From NCBI RefSeq assembly GCF_965363235.1, contig NC_134844.1, forward strand, positions 22,736,646 to 22,800,645: 64,000 nt of DNA, read 5' to 3'. The DNA comes from Mytilus galloprovincialis. Lineage: Eukaryota; Mollusca; Bivalvia; Mytilida; Mytilidae. Positions 11,131-22,400 of this stretch are shown one piece after another. Positions within the stretch are counted from its first letter, which is position 1. Each line of letters opens with the position of its first letter. Below the pieces are notes generated by a model. That model was given only the letters and a program-made list of their open reading frames with translations, was not told where the DNA came from and did not search any database. Position numbers and translations under genes: made by a program.

Positions 11131-11194
11131 CGACACTCGTTGAATCTGACAACATCAAGCGACATCAAAATAGTCAGTAATACAAATTCACTGT

Positions 11195-11250
11195 GTATAC
11201 GCGTCTGGCGTATTTAATTATAATCCTGGTACCTTTGATAACTATTTATA
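11195..11250 (+). repeat. 3' half of the hammerhead-bearing repeat
   Basis: ACGCGTCTGGCGTATTTAAT and TCCTGGTACCTTTGATAA match the part of the hammerhead repeat from stem III to the tail. The 5' half with CTGATGA is absent, so no ribozyme can form. Confidence 0.55.
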
Positions 11251-11484
11251 TATTTTTTCGGATAATATAAATCACTCAAAATAATAGACAGTACAAGAGA
11301 CCACTCATAAAAAACCCATATCAAAATAGGCAAACAAAAACTAAAACCGAACGGCCTAGATAGCTGACTTAATAAAGGCACACGATGTAGTCATCAGATT
11401 CCATTTTTCGTACACACGAACTTCCTCAGTAACGATCTAAATGAAATTTGAAAATTAAAACCCCCAAAACACTCCTAGCAGATT

Positions 11485-11690
11485 TACTGAAGTTTCAGCA
11501 CCAACACTCTAACAAGTATAATGAAGTAACATCATCGTTGAATGAGGTGTCGTCATCAACACTCAAACAAGTATAATACAGTTTTATTCTCAGCGCTCCT
11601 AACAAGTATAATGAGGTTTTATCACCAACACTCCAACAGGTATAATGAAGTGTCATCATCAACACTCCTAGCAGTTAAATGAAGGTTCGT
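11485..11690 (+). repeat. Degenerate minisatellite, about 35-45 bp unit
   Basis: The phrase CAACACTC..AACAAGTATAATGA and variants repeat four to five times (near 11500, 11558, 11600, 11628, 11660), separated by GGT.T.TCATCA. It lies between genes A and B and has no coding frame. Confidence 0.55.
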
Positions 11691-12199
11691 CTAATTGATC
11701 GATTTCAAAAACTAACAAGTGTACTGGAAAAGCATTTCAAACTATACAGACAGCAAAAGCTGGTATTGAAATTTGATTTATTTCATATCAACACACGTTT
11801 TTGTCGAACATTGTCTGGAGGTGGTTGAGAACTAAAGATGTTTGGATCAATGGAAAACTCAGAGCCGTTTTAATGTGTTCTAGAATATGGTTTTCCAGGT
11901 ATAACGAGTACCAGAGATATTGATATATCAATAAATAACGCTTAACATGATGACATTTTCAATACATCCTTTAAAGTACTACAACTTAATTTGTCATGAT
12001 ATACATGATCGAATAGTTCCTTCTATTTAACCCAACACCATATTAACACGTAGGTCCGCAAGGGTTCTTGCGTTCAAATCAAATTATAAAATTTAGGTGT
12101 AAAATGAAAAATTCTGAGTTCTGCTGGCTTTGTACATCGAAAACTTCGAAAAGTTTATTTTGAAAATTTAAACTTGAACTATTTATAATCGTAAATATT

Positions 12200-12314
12200 T
12201 TTAATCTGTTTTACCTAATGATACCTTTATAACTTTTTCTTTGGTATCATGGTGGTACAATGATTTAAACAGTGCAGTCATTTCAAAATGTTTAGTATTA
12301 CATCTATTTCAAAG
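12200..12314 (+). promoter_or_regulatory. Promoter and non-coding first exon of secreted gene B
   Basis: TTACCTAATGATACCTTTAT at about 12210 matches the gene A promoter block at about 3793. The exon ends at TTTCAAAG|GTAAGT (12314), the counterpart of the gene A donor at 3906. No clear TATA box: only TTTAAA near 12265. The upstream stretch 12010-12080 also matches 3570-3640. The distance from donor to ATG (4.27 kb) is almost the same as in gene A (4.33 kb). The transcription start is inferred. Confidence 0.45.
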
Positions 12315-12450
12315 GTAAGTGTATTATCATAAGCAGAAAAATAGTACAGAGCATGATCTACGGCTCAATTTATTTCATATCTATAATTTCAATAATATTC
12401 AGATATTTTCATACTTTGAAAACAGAGACGGTCAGGTTTCTTTCTTACAT

Positions 12451-13172
12451 TAAAAGGCGGTGCATTACACTACAAGGAGATAACTCTGTAAAATTCAACT
12501 GAACGTTTAATCACATTCTGTTGTTAAGGAAATATTCAACTTCTCATTGATCAAAACTAGTGTTTGTCAATTTGCTATGCATGAAACGAACTTTTTCTGA
12601 TAAAGTTTTTTGAAATTTTATATTTCTATCAAAGAAGGACGAAAGATACCAAATGGACAGTCAAACTCATAAATCGAAGAAAAAAACTGACAACGCCATT
12701 GCTAAAAATGAACAGCACAAACAGACAAACAATGGTACACATGACACAACATAGAAAACTAAAGAATAAACAACAAGAACCCAACCAAAAACTAGGGGTA
12801 ATCTCAGGTGCTCCGAAAGTGTAAGCAGATCCTGCTCCACATGTGGCACCCGTCGTGTTGCTTATGAGATAAGAAATCCGGTAAATAGTCTAATTCGGTA
12901 GGTCACATTTATGAAAGGGAAGGGATTTTAGTTACGACGTAAGGAACATATCCGATATCATTTGTGAAACGGTTAGTCCATTATGGTCAACCAACTCGTG
13001 ATGGCGTCCGTAAAATTTACGAAGAGATGATTTCAACTTCTCCATTTGGAACTCTTGATTTAAAAGCTTCCTTGTGAGCAACTAAGGATCAGGGTAAACA
13101 TTTTGTTAAAATTTTATTAAAATTATACGAGACAAATTAATTTTATTCGAGGAGTTTGGTATCACCTTTTAA
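12451..13172. mobile_element. TTAA-flanked MITE, split by a later insertion
   Basis: The left half (12451-12633: GCGGTGCATTACACTACAAG, GGAGATAACTCTGTAAA) and right half (13095-13172: AAATTAATTTTATTCGAGGA, ending TTTGGTATCACCTTTTAA) align with the two halves of the intact element at 62637-62899. Terminal inverted repeats of the GGTGGTACC type and TTAA at the ends suggest a piggyBac-related MITE. A reverse-transcriptase fragment occupies the middle. Confidence 0.6.
12634..13094 (-). pseudogene. 5'-truncated reverse-transcriptase element (3' end only)
   Basis: On the minus strand from about 13090, an open frame encodes the last 50 or so residues of a reverse transcriptase (LTRKLLNQEF, KLKSSLRKFYGRHHELVD, SQMISDMFLTS), ending in TAA near 12950. 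A 3' untranslated tail follows that matches 15470-15760. The element is cut at its 5' end, as expected of target-primed insertion, and sits inside the MITE at 12451-13172. The same family is seen at 15104-15442, 39611-40640 and perhaps 46590. Confidence 0.7.
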
Positions 13173-13699
13173 ATGAAATGCTTGAGAGATTATATATTCA
13201 AGACAAATAAGTACGACAGAGAGAAGCTTTAATTTTTCGTATTGAAAACATGAAAACAACACGTTAAAAATTGCATGCATCCGAACTGTTTTTCTTGATT
13301 TACATCATCAGTAACGCTTAATGCCGAATATATTGTATTTGAAAGCCGAGGATGTATAAGAAAAACAAAAGACGTGTATGACCAAAACATACCTAAACAA
13401 AAGCCAAATTCATCTAAGGGCAACATTGCCTGAGGGAGTTGAAACCTTAATTTCTATAAAATGTATAAATTTATAAACGAACAATTTCAGACTGACTACT
13501 GAGTGATAATATTCTCGGGGACCGGTGGTCCACCAGCAGCAAAGGCATCGATGAAAAATAATTATTCGGGCTAATGATTTGTACATCAACGAATGTATCA
13601 TTATCCACAGGCTATCAATATTACGGGCAAAATGTACGTTCACATCGTGTGATATTAGCGAATATAGAAAGATATGCAACAGGTGGTTTATGCCGCCGA

Positions 13700-13815
13700 A
13701 ACTTGATACGCCAGGCGTGCGCTTTGTCTACATAAGACTCATCAGTGACGCTCAGATCAAAAAAGTTATAAAGCCAATCAAGTAAAGAGTATTGAGGACC
13801 CAAAATTCCAAAAAA
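13700..13815 (-). repeat. Hammerhead-bearing repeat, core-mutated copy
   Basis: On the minus strand stem I (GCGTCA 13751-13746 with TGGCGT 13713-13708), CTGATGA and stem II are intact. The base after GAC is A instead of the invariant G12, and A15.1 is G. I predict no cleavage. The flank CTCAATACTC...TTATAACTTTTTTGATC matches the other copies. Confidence 0.6.
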
Positions 13816-13864
13816 GTTGGTCAAATATGCCTGGGATATGAAAATCCTTAGTTTTTTCGAACAA

Positions 13865-14215
13865 ATTCAAAACCAGGTTCAATCCACCATTTTCTACATA
13901 AGTAGATGCCTGTACCAAGTCAGGAATATGACAGCTGTTATCCATTCGTTTGATGTGTTTAAGCTTTTGATTTTGCCATTCGATTACGGACTTTTCGTTT
14001 TGAATTTTCCTCCGAGTTCAGTATTTTTTTTTATGTTTCTTCTCTTTTTGTTATACATATTCTGTTGAAAGATTTTCGTTAATGGATTTCAAGGATAAAG
14101 ATATTTTCTGGTATGTGTTTTATTCACTGTTGAAGGCCGTATGGTGACCTATCGTTGTTAATGTTTGTGTCATTTTGTCTCTTGAAGAGAATTGTCTCAT
14201 TGGCAAACGTAATCA
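13865..14215 (+). repeat. R1 copy followed by R2 fragment
   Basis: 13865-14035 has the R1 blocks (CAGGTTCAATCCACCATTTT, CCAAGTCAGGAATATGACAG). 14120-14215 has the R2 blocks (GAAGGCCGTATGGTGACCTA, ATTGTCTCATTGGCAAACGT). The two families often lie side by side in this window, so they may be parts of one larger element. The open frame at 13817-14068 is a repeat reading frame, not a gene. Confidence 0.5.
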
Positions 14216-15100
14216 AACCTAATGCCATTTTAATGCCTTTTTCTTTTAAAGAAAATAATCGGTATAGAATACAGTATTATTTTATCGCACATAGTTGTCT
14301 ATTTAAGATATAGACTGGTATAGAAAACGCCCAATTTACAACAACACATGATTACTATAAAATGATGTTTTAACAAACTGTAGTTTGCATTATAATCGGT
14401 ATAAACTATGATCTGATCCAGGTCACTATATTATGCACCAGCTACGAGATAGAAAATATAAAATAAGATTTATTTTGTTCAATCATTAATGAAAGTAATG
14501 AAAGTAAAAGGTGAAATAATATATCGCGTTAGCAGCCAGTATGGTCCAATTTTGTCAAAATAAGCTCAGAATCATCGATGATGAATTATTCACTTGCAAG
14601 TTAATAATTCGACATCATTGAATCCGTATTCATGGGAACTCAATTTATACTCATGGCTAGAGATGGATACCTCATGCATTGTTTTAAAGGAAGTAAATGA
14701 CAACATTAAAAATGTAACAATGGTAACTAATTTCATTGACTGATTCGATCCACATACAAATCATGTTTATACAGGTAAATAAAGGCAACAGTAGTACACC
14801 GCTTTTCGAAATTCATAAATCGATTGAGAAAATAACAAATCCGGGTTACAAACAAAAACTGAGGGAAACGTATCAAATATAAGAGGAGAACTAGAATTAG
14901 ATGGCGTCTAGACTAAAATACACACAAAACGAAACTTCATATTATCAAGCTCATGCACGGTTTTTTGTATATTTTAGACTTTTTATGATTTGGATAAATG
15001 TGAATTTGAGTCAAATCGGAGAACATGAATTTGACAGCTAGTGCACTTTTCATTGAAACTTGGCTTCACGAGGATTGTGTCTTCAAAATAATGACACATC
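14216..15100. other. Gene B first intron, no gene seen
   Basis: AT-rich. Positions 14376-14415 (ACAAACTGTAGTTTGCATTA, TATGATCTGA) match gene A intron at about 5308-5345. Nothing else assignable. Confidence 0.4.
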
Positions 15101-15103
15101 GTT

Positions 15104-15780
15104 GTGAAAGGGAATAACTGCAATATAAAAATAAACCCTCAGAACATCAAACTACAGCCACTAGTTAAGTCTGGCTCATATCTTGACTTACATCTAAAAA
15201 TTGACAATGAGGGTTGGATGAAAACAAAACTTTACAACAAAAGAGATGATTTCAGCTTCCCAATAGTGAACTTTCCCTTTCTATGTAGCAACATTCCAGC
15301 AGTGCCTGCATACGCAGTATATATCTCCCAATTGATACGATATTACAGGGCTTGTATTTCCTATCGTGATTTCCTTGATAGAGTGTTGCTGCTCACAAGG
15401 AAGATATTAAACCAAGAGTTCCAAATGGTGAGGTTGAGATAATCACTTCGTAATTGTTACGGACGCCATCACTAGTTGGTTGACCGTTTCGGAAAAACGG
15501 TTTCACAGATGATATCAGATATGTTCCTTGTGTCGTAATTACAATACCCATCCCTTTTCACAAATGTGACGTACCGAATTTGACTATTTACCGGATTGTG
15601 TAATAACATAAGTAACACGACGGATGCCACATGTGGAGCAGGATCTGCCTACACTTTCAGAGCACCTGCGCGATCACCCTTGGTTCTTGGTGGGACACGT
15701 GTTGCTTAGTCTTTAGTTTTCTATGTTGTGTCATGTGTACTATTGTTTGTCTGTTTGTCTTTATTTTTTTAGCTAAAAAC
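15104..15780 (+). pseudogene. Degraded reverse-transcriptase 3' fragment with its tail
   Basis: 15104-15442 keeps an open frame with the motifs SYLDLHLKIDNEG, KLYNKRDDFSFPIVNFPFL and AYAVYISQLIRY, characteristic of an invertebrate reverse-transcriptase family. The catalytic palm motifs lie upstream and are missing. Past 15442 the homologous reading has in-frame stops (a TGA-like change at LRLR and a TAG after YGRHH), so the frame is dead. The tail 15470-15760 is non-coding and matches 12634-12950 inverted. Related proteins are multi-copy in molluscs and cnidarians. Assignment to Penelope-like elements is likely but not certain. Confidence 0.65.
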
Positions 15781-15784
15781 CTCC

Positions 15785-15915
15785 AACACACCAAACGAAT
15801 GGATAAACAACCATTATATTCCTGACTTGGTACAGGCATTTTCCAAAGTAGAAAATGGTTGAAAAACCTGGTTTTATAGCTATCTAAACCTCTCACTTGT
15901 ATGACAGTCCATTTA
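15785..15915 (-). repeat. R1 copy, inverted
   Basis: On the plus strand CCAAACGAATGGATAAACAA, TCCTGACTTGGTACAGGCAT and AACCTGGTTTTATAGCTATC are the reverse complement of R1 blocks. Open frames on both strands here are repeat artefacts. Confidence 0.55.
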
Positions 15916-15919
15916 ATTG

Positions 15920-16580
15920 ACAAACCAAACAGACATAACAGGTAAAAATGACCAAAAATAGGGATACAACAGTCAACATAATATTATTATCTTAATCATT
16001 ATGAAAAAAAGAAGCACAAAAAGGCAAATAGACAAAGAACATTGGATACTTTATTTACTTTAGTTTCCTTACAAGCAACGTTATTTTGTTGTGTCTTCCA
16101 AAAGTTCCACGAAACCTCTTCAGTTTATTACTATCTGTGTTATTAGCAATCAAAGCAGGACTTTGGTTATTGTGAAACTTCATTTTGTTCAGGCGGCGTA
16201 AATTAGATGTTGATACTAAAACAATCAAATAGTCAAATACCAGCTAATATTAAGTCTTATATGTATATGCATCATTTGTCTTATAAGTTATGACATATAT
16301 AATTATGTGATTCCTGCATTAAATTTCAACTTATAGATCTCAGTAAAGTAGTATTGCAAAAAATATACAAATTAACATGTTCTAGTCCTGGTGTGTAATA
16401 AAAGTAAAAGCTGGATATCAAACATTCGTCAATCAATCAATCAATCATTCATTCTTTCCATCAATCCATTTATTACTCGAATCAGAGTCAATTCAAATGG
16501 ATTGTTTAATACAGTCTAAGCATTTGTAATTCAAAGGAGACTGCCATTTCACTGCATGGTACACGATGCACTTGTATTTT
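15920..16580. other. Gene B first intron, last part, with (TCAA)n
   Basis: Mostly unstructured AT-rich sequence. A short (TCAA)n-type microsatellite is at about 16429-16455. Confidence 0.4.
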
Positions 16581-16584
16581 ATAG

Positions 16585-16705
16585 ATGAGAACTGGCTGCT
16601 GTCATGTGTTATTGTTCTATTTATCTACAATTATAACAGAGAAATTGAGTTATGCACAATGCCAACAACAAGATTCATCACCATTACTGTTTCTTTATGG
16701 TCTTG
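16585..16705 (+). CDS. Gene B coding exon 1 (signal peptide)
   Basis: Encodes residues 1-40 plus the first base of glycine codon 41. It ends at CTTG|GTAAGT and follows ATTTTATAG directly. Same phase and near-identical length to the gene A exon. Confidence 0.7.
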
Positions 16706-17851
16706 GTAAGTAAATCTCAGATCGTATGACAAAATAAATTAATCAATTATAACCGAGTTACGAATTGAAAAATCCACTCACAGCTGCAGACAATAAATAC
16801 GTAGCCGTTATCGCTGACATTTGACAGTCGGAAGCCATGGGCTCTCTGACTGCTAAATTTGTTTTTGTGACCACTGTTTCTCTGGAGAGAAATACATAGA
16901 TGTGTTTTAATCTGTGTAAGATACTGCTAATGTGCAAACTATAAAGCAGACATATTATACAAGATATTGGCACCCTCATTCTATGGTCATATAACTTCGT
17001 GAAATACAAGACTTTTTCGTTATTTCTCTAACTACTAGATCACCTGCCGTTTCTTCTCTTTAATTGTTTTCCCTTATTGTATAGATATGATGCTCTTAAA
17101 CATTGACAACAGAGAGATTCCTTGATAGAGGAAAGTAGCTAACTTTTTTTAGAAAATAAGTACTTGCAACGTAATTTAAAATTTGAAATCATAACATTTG
17201 TGTAATATTACAATACTTCACCTAGTTGCCAATCATTTGTTATATACCCAACTATATAGGGATGACCAATTCATATTTGTGGGAGAGAATGTTTTTGCAG
17301 ATGGAATAGTTTCACCTAATTGTTAGAAGGGCTTATTTATTTAGCGCTTGTTTTAATTTGTAAAACAATGATTAATTCCAGTTATAAGCAGGGCAGACTA
17401 TTCATTTCCAAAATTCTTCCCTTCTACCGGATATCAAATGGTCATCCCCTTAAGCTATATGTTTAGTAAAACAATGCATATTAAGACTTCTGTTGGTTTT
17501 TTTTTTCTTATTTCAGGTTCAGGAATCACAATAGGAAGTTCCATATGTCCTACATGTCCTACATGTCCTACATGTCCTACATGTCCTACATGTCCGATTG
17601 TCAGATGTCCTTTGATACCTCAATCAACAGTGACATGTCCTCCTGCTGTATCCATATTGCCAAATACTATTGAACCATGTCAATGTCCTACAACCACCAC
17701 AAGTCAACCGTGTAATCCAAACGAATTGCAATCATTGAGAGATGAGATTGTGGAATGGAATTACTGTCAAACTATAGCTAATACAGCGGACTGTGAGAAT
17801 GACCCAAGATGTTTTCATAATGTTAACTGTGGGCCCAAACAAAATAAATGA
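16585..17851 (+). CDS. Secreted cysteine-rich protein, gene B (two coding exons)
   Basis: Coding exons 16585-16705 and 17517-17851 join G|GTAAGT to TTTCAG|GT in phase 1 and give 151 residues. Residues 1-25 form a signal peptide-like segment (MRTGCCHVLLFYLSTIITEK). The mature part has an expanded CPT tract (five CPT units then CPI), a second CP region (VTCPPAV, CQCP), a short Thr run and the five-cysteine domain C-x17-C-x8-C-x5-C-x5-C with NELQSLRDEIVEWNYC and GPKQNK. The ATG directly follows ATTTTATAG, a likely 5' UTR acceptor. It is the paralog of gene A, about 8.3 kb away in the same orientation with a matching promoter. The extra 21 residues come largely from the CPT expansion. Function unknown; the signal peptide and paired cysteines suggest an extracellular, disulfide-bonded protein. 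Confidence 0.74.
16706..17516. other. Intron of gene B
   Basis: An 811-bp intron, half the length of the gene A counterpart. The minus-strand open frame at 16758-17009 has no supporting features. Confidence 0.5.
17517..17851 (+). CDS. Gene B coding exon 2 (CPT tract and five-Cys domain)
   Basis: Starts after TTATTTCAG, completes glycine 41, and carries a 9-bp tandem repeat (ACATGTCCT) at about 17543-17595 encoding the CPT units. TGA at 17849-17851. Confidence 0.76.
17543..17595 (+). repeat. In-frame 9-bp tandem repeat encoding CPT
   Basis: About five near-perfect ACATGTCCT units, each adding Cys-Pro-Thr. Gene A has only one and a half units at the same place, so copy number has changed since duplication. 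Confidence 0.8.
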
Positions 17852-17994
17852 CACCTTTTGATTTTATTCTACTTTGAGAATTTATATTTTCCAATTGTTT
17901 TCATAGAACTGATCAGATTTTACATTGAATGGTTTTACCTAATGTTTTAATTCTTTTTTGATCATACAACTCCTAGTTTTCATCCTAGATATAT

Positions 17995-18180
17995 ATGTAA
18001 AATTAAGGTGTGGTATGATTGCCAATGAGACCAATATCAAAAAGTATTAAAATGAAGTGGATAGCTTGGTGTAAGGTGTGAGCCAAGGCTCCATACCTTA
18101 TATATTGGTTTACTTTCATTAATTGTTACTTGGATGGACAGTTGTCTCATTGGCACTCATACCACATCTTCCTATATATA
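17995..18180. repeat. Short R2-related foldback
   Basis: GTGTGGTATGATTGCCAATGAGAC (in part) at about 18010 faces GTCTCATTGGCACTCATACC at about 18145. The arms are inverted, with about 110 bp between. This looks like a MITE made of the ends of R2. Confidence 0.55.
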
Positions 18181-18339
18181 TGGATGTACGTAATATTAGG
18201 CCCTTGCATTACCTCCAACAATGAAAAGAAAACTCACAAAAGTAGGCTACAAAAGGCCACAACATGAAAAATATGAAGTAATTCATAAGAAAAAAACATG
18301 CAAAGGTTATTCTAAAGTGTAATTGGTGTGTAGACTTGC

Positions 18340-18460
18340 CCTCCACCTAAAACCTAGAAGGACTGCATGTTCACTGACAAACTGGAAGAACTGTATGTTA
18401 ATGATCACTCACAAACTGGAAGGACTTTATGTTCGCTCACAAACTTGAGGGACGTTCTGT
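18340..18460 (+). repeat. Short tandem repeat, about 35-55 bp unit
   Basis: The phrase CACAAACTGGAAGGACTTTATGTT and variants (ACTGACAAACTGGAAGAACT, CTCACAAACTTGAGGGACGT) repeats three to four times. Non-coding, between gene B and NOSIP. Confidence 0.45.
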
Positions 18461-19343
18461 TAAGTTTTCAAGTGAAAGGCTGAGTTTATTATAAACTTTG
18501 TACAAATAACCTTTAAAACTGCAATAAAATGCACTGGAAATTTTGCCTTGATCAAATATTTTATGAACACTATTCTACCTATGTAGGAATTTGATATATA
18601 TTTATTTACAGCAATATGTGACAACAGCCTTCCTTACTGTATGATTCATTAGATAACAATCAACCAGCTACTTCTAGTTACGAGTTCATAATTTGTTAGA
18701 ACCGAGTTTGTTGTTTATTTTCTTTATTTGTTGGTAATGATTTTATAATACAAGTTTTTAATATACATTTAATACACATTAAGTAGTGGACATAAAAAAA
18801 CGATGAAAAATACACACATATCCACCCTTGATTGCACAAAATATCCATTCTTTATAAAAAAAATTCATACACAATGTAATAGTTAATAAATATTTGAAAA
18901 TAGATCTATTTCTTCAAACTACCAAAAAAATATGGAACACTACAACAGTACACAATATTTTTATAATTTAAAAATAACAATAAGTATGATGCATCATCTC
19001 TGAAAGGACTATTAGTTTCTGAGCCACTGAATATGCACACTGGTGCACAGCATAGACATTTAACTTAAATAGAGGATACAACACCAGTGCTTATACAACT
19101 GTTTTAAAAACAATACTTATTAAATAAATAAACAATAAAATTCATAAAAGTGAACTTCAAATTTTGTTTGCACCATGCTGACTTGAAGCTCAGAATGTTA
19201 AACAAAATAGAAATTGGCTGTACACAGATCAGCTTTCCCTGGAACAGTTCAACTTGATGTACATTATTTATTTTCATTGTATGCTGATTTTTTATTTACA
19301 TCACTTCCAAAGTCCCAGACATGTTATAAAAAATCTTCACAGT
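18461..19343. other. Intergenic sequence and probable NOSIP 3' UTR
   Basis: Lies between gene B and the NOSIP stop codon at 19344. Several TTTATT (AATAAA on the minus strand) occur, for example near 18714-18730 and 19268. Which one is used cannot be told. Confidence 0.4.
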
Positions 19344-19415
19344 TTAAGCCATGACAGAAGGACCATATTTTTTGCCCTCTAATGTATGTCCTGAAGCTGA
19401 ATATCCAGATGATCC
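19344..19415 (-). CDS. NOSIP: NOSIP coding exon 9 and stop
   Basis: Residues 265-287, GSSGYSASGHTLEGKKYGPS to VMA, then TAA at 19346-19344. The family also ends in a short Gly/Ser and Lys-containing tail closing with an Ala. Confidence 0.92.
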   Translation of the reverse strand, partial: GSSGYSASGHTLEGKKYGPSVMA

Positions 19416-22400
19416 CTGAAAGTACAGAATACATCGTTAATACAATTGTAATTTAAAAGCTATTCAGATTAAGTTGTTGTTGAGGGTATACCAAGTATTT
19501 CCATACAAAACAATACTGTGACTTTAAGATGAAGCAAAGTTCCTAAAATTTGGAATTTAAATTTAATCATGTAAGTGCATGAGGCATAATATATCATTAT
19601 ACTTTCTTTCCATTCCATAATGTTCCCTACAGTATGTAAGCATACCAACCTAGAGTATTGTAACTTTATTTTTAAACAAGAATGTTTCACAAGTACACAG
19701 ATGCCCCATCTGCACTATCATTTTCTATGTTCAATGGACCATGTAAATGGGGGAAAATTTTTAATTTGGTATTAAAATTAGAAAGATCATATCATAGGGA
19801 ACATGTTTACTAAGTTTCAAGTTGATTGGACTTCAACTTCACCAAAAACTACTTCGACCAAAAACTTTAACCTGAAGCGGGACAGACGGAAGGACGAACG
19901 GACGGACCAACAAATGGACAGATGCACAGACCAGAAAACATAATGCCCATAAATGGGGCATAATAAATGGGGCATAAAAATGAAAACAGAAACATGCATT
20001 ACTTTATTGGAATACAAGACCAAGGTTCAAAATTTTAAGATAAGATTTTAATAATTTCAAAAGTAAACAAACCTCAAGAAATCTTTGGATTGCAGGTTTG
20101 CAGATTTGTCATAGTTTACAATCATGACAATAAACATATCAGTATATTATAAACTTTACTTTTCAAATCCAAATCTTTTCTACTTACTCTTTGTAATGGT
20201 AGGATGTCTTTGTCTGTCATTTTCTTGCCATTAATTGGATCCAACATGTCTTTCTTTATCAACTTTTCTACACATTCCATTGTTACAACACTGCCTCTGG
20301 AAGATAAAATCAATTTTAAATGTCAAATTAAATCAATTTTTTCATTTATAACTTAAGAATTATCCAATGTTTCATGTTTTAAAGAATTTATAAACTGAAT
20401 TTTTTAAACAAGCAAAACATTCACATGCAACCATCCTTGAGGAAAATCAATTATCAAAAATATACACCAGTTTCAATTTTTGAATAAGATGAATAAGATG
20501 TTTTGTTCTCACTTTTATTTTTGCCCATTACCACTGTTGCTACTGTCTTTGAGATATTACAAAACAACTTTTCTATCAAGATTTAAGTAATAAATTTAGA
20601 TATATACAGAAACAAGAAACTTTCGTAATATGTAATATGTAATAATATTATCATATCTTAAGAAGAACGTAGGGAACAATATGTTTGTTTTTTTTACAGA
20701 AAAAAAGATTTGTAATGTTATAGAAATTTGAATTATGTCTGTGCATATAAATATGTATATTAGTAAATTACACATATTTGATTATCAGATTTCTTAATAC
20801 ATTTTTAGTACTCACCACAACCGACCTTGCAACGGCTGTATAGCCAGTCAATGTCGTTAAAAACTTCCATTTGTTGTTACTCACCACATGTGCTTTATAC
20901 TTTTATAATCCATACATAAGGCACAGAATCATTTCAATTTTTGTTCATTCACATTTATTCAATAATTTCCAATTCTAACTATAACTATTTTTTTCTCAAT
21001 CAAATATATAGTTCTCATGTTTTAATCAACAGATGTATAATGTAAGTCAGTGAACCGGATATGCGATAATTATTATGTATTATAGTGTCAGTGATGTGTA
21101 TCAGGTAAAATCAATTGTTTTGGTTATTTTTAGAAATGTAGTTATGTAAAACTATGGGAAGTTTAAACTCATTTGATATTTTCCCTGTCAAGTGAGGCTG
21201 TTAAAATACAGGGGCCCCTAAGTATGCAAGCTGGGCTTCTTAGGTATTTATATATCAGGAAATAATAGAATAAAAATATTTGTTATCATGAAAAAAAAAA
21301 TTAAAAATTAAAAAATAGAAACTTACGAGGTTTTAAGAACTGCACATGGGACAGAATTTCCAAGGACATCATTTGTAACAGCACATACATATCTAGCCTG
21401 TAATAATAATATGTTATAAAGCCAGGAAATATATTTAGAATTTTGAAGATATTGTAGAAAGTAAAATGCTACAATGACGTATTATTAGTTACATAGTGTG
21501 CTAGTGACCTAATATGGTATATATGGGGTCAGTAAATTCCATATGGGGTGAGAGTGAAGCTCAAATCCCCATATGGAATTTATTGACCCCATATATACCG
21601 TATTACGTCACTAGCACACTATGTAACGAATTTATCTTACCAACTATCTTAACATGTGAAATTAAGACTAGTGATTCTCAAAATGAGCAAGTCTTCAATA
21701 CTGTTAGCATTAAGAAAATACTTCCATTGATCCTACAAAAACAGATGCCAACAATAACGACTTGTAAGGTTTAAATGTGTTTTATGAATTTATTTCAATC
21801 TTAATCATCAATTTCGTAGTCTGTTGGAACTTTTAAGTTTTTTCTCAGTACCGTTTTGTTTTTATAAAGGGACATAACACCATTACTAACTGTGTATGAA
21901 ATAAGCCCCGCCCCCTTCTTACCTAATATGGAATATAAAGGAACGTAACTCCACTACTAACCGTGTATGAGATAAGCCCCGCCTCCCTACTAACCTAATA
22001 TCAAATATACACGGTTTGCACGCGGACACTTTTAACCAATCCTATTCCTGGAAATGTATAGGAGGTAAGATAAAATATGTTCCCTTTTTAAGTTTTTTAA
22101 TAATAATAATCTTTTATTCGTATTAAAGCAATACAGCTTACAGAATATAAATATTACAAATATTCAATTACATCAGTGAAATATATTAACATTTAAACAA
22201 TTAGTCAAATAATCATATAAGTAAGTATACCCATATAACAGTACAGCAGAGTATGATAAAACATAACACATATTAAGCATTTATAATGATTAAATTAATT
22301 ACGTGCCTTCTCGGCCAGAAATAAAAACCTTTTTTTTAAACTTTTAAACATGAATAAAATTAATCAAATTTGTAATATTCTAAGGCAATCATGTGTTCCT

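Noticed and set aside
16758-17009. Minus-strand 83-codon open frame in the gene B intron
   Set aside because: No signal peptide, domain or splice signals; it lies in an intron between two well-supported exons.
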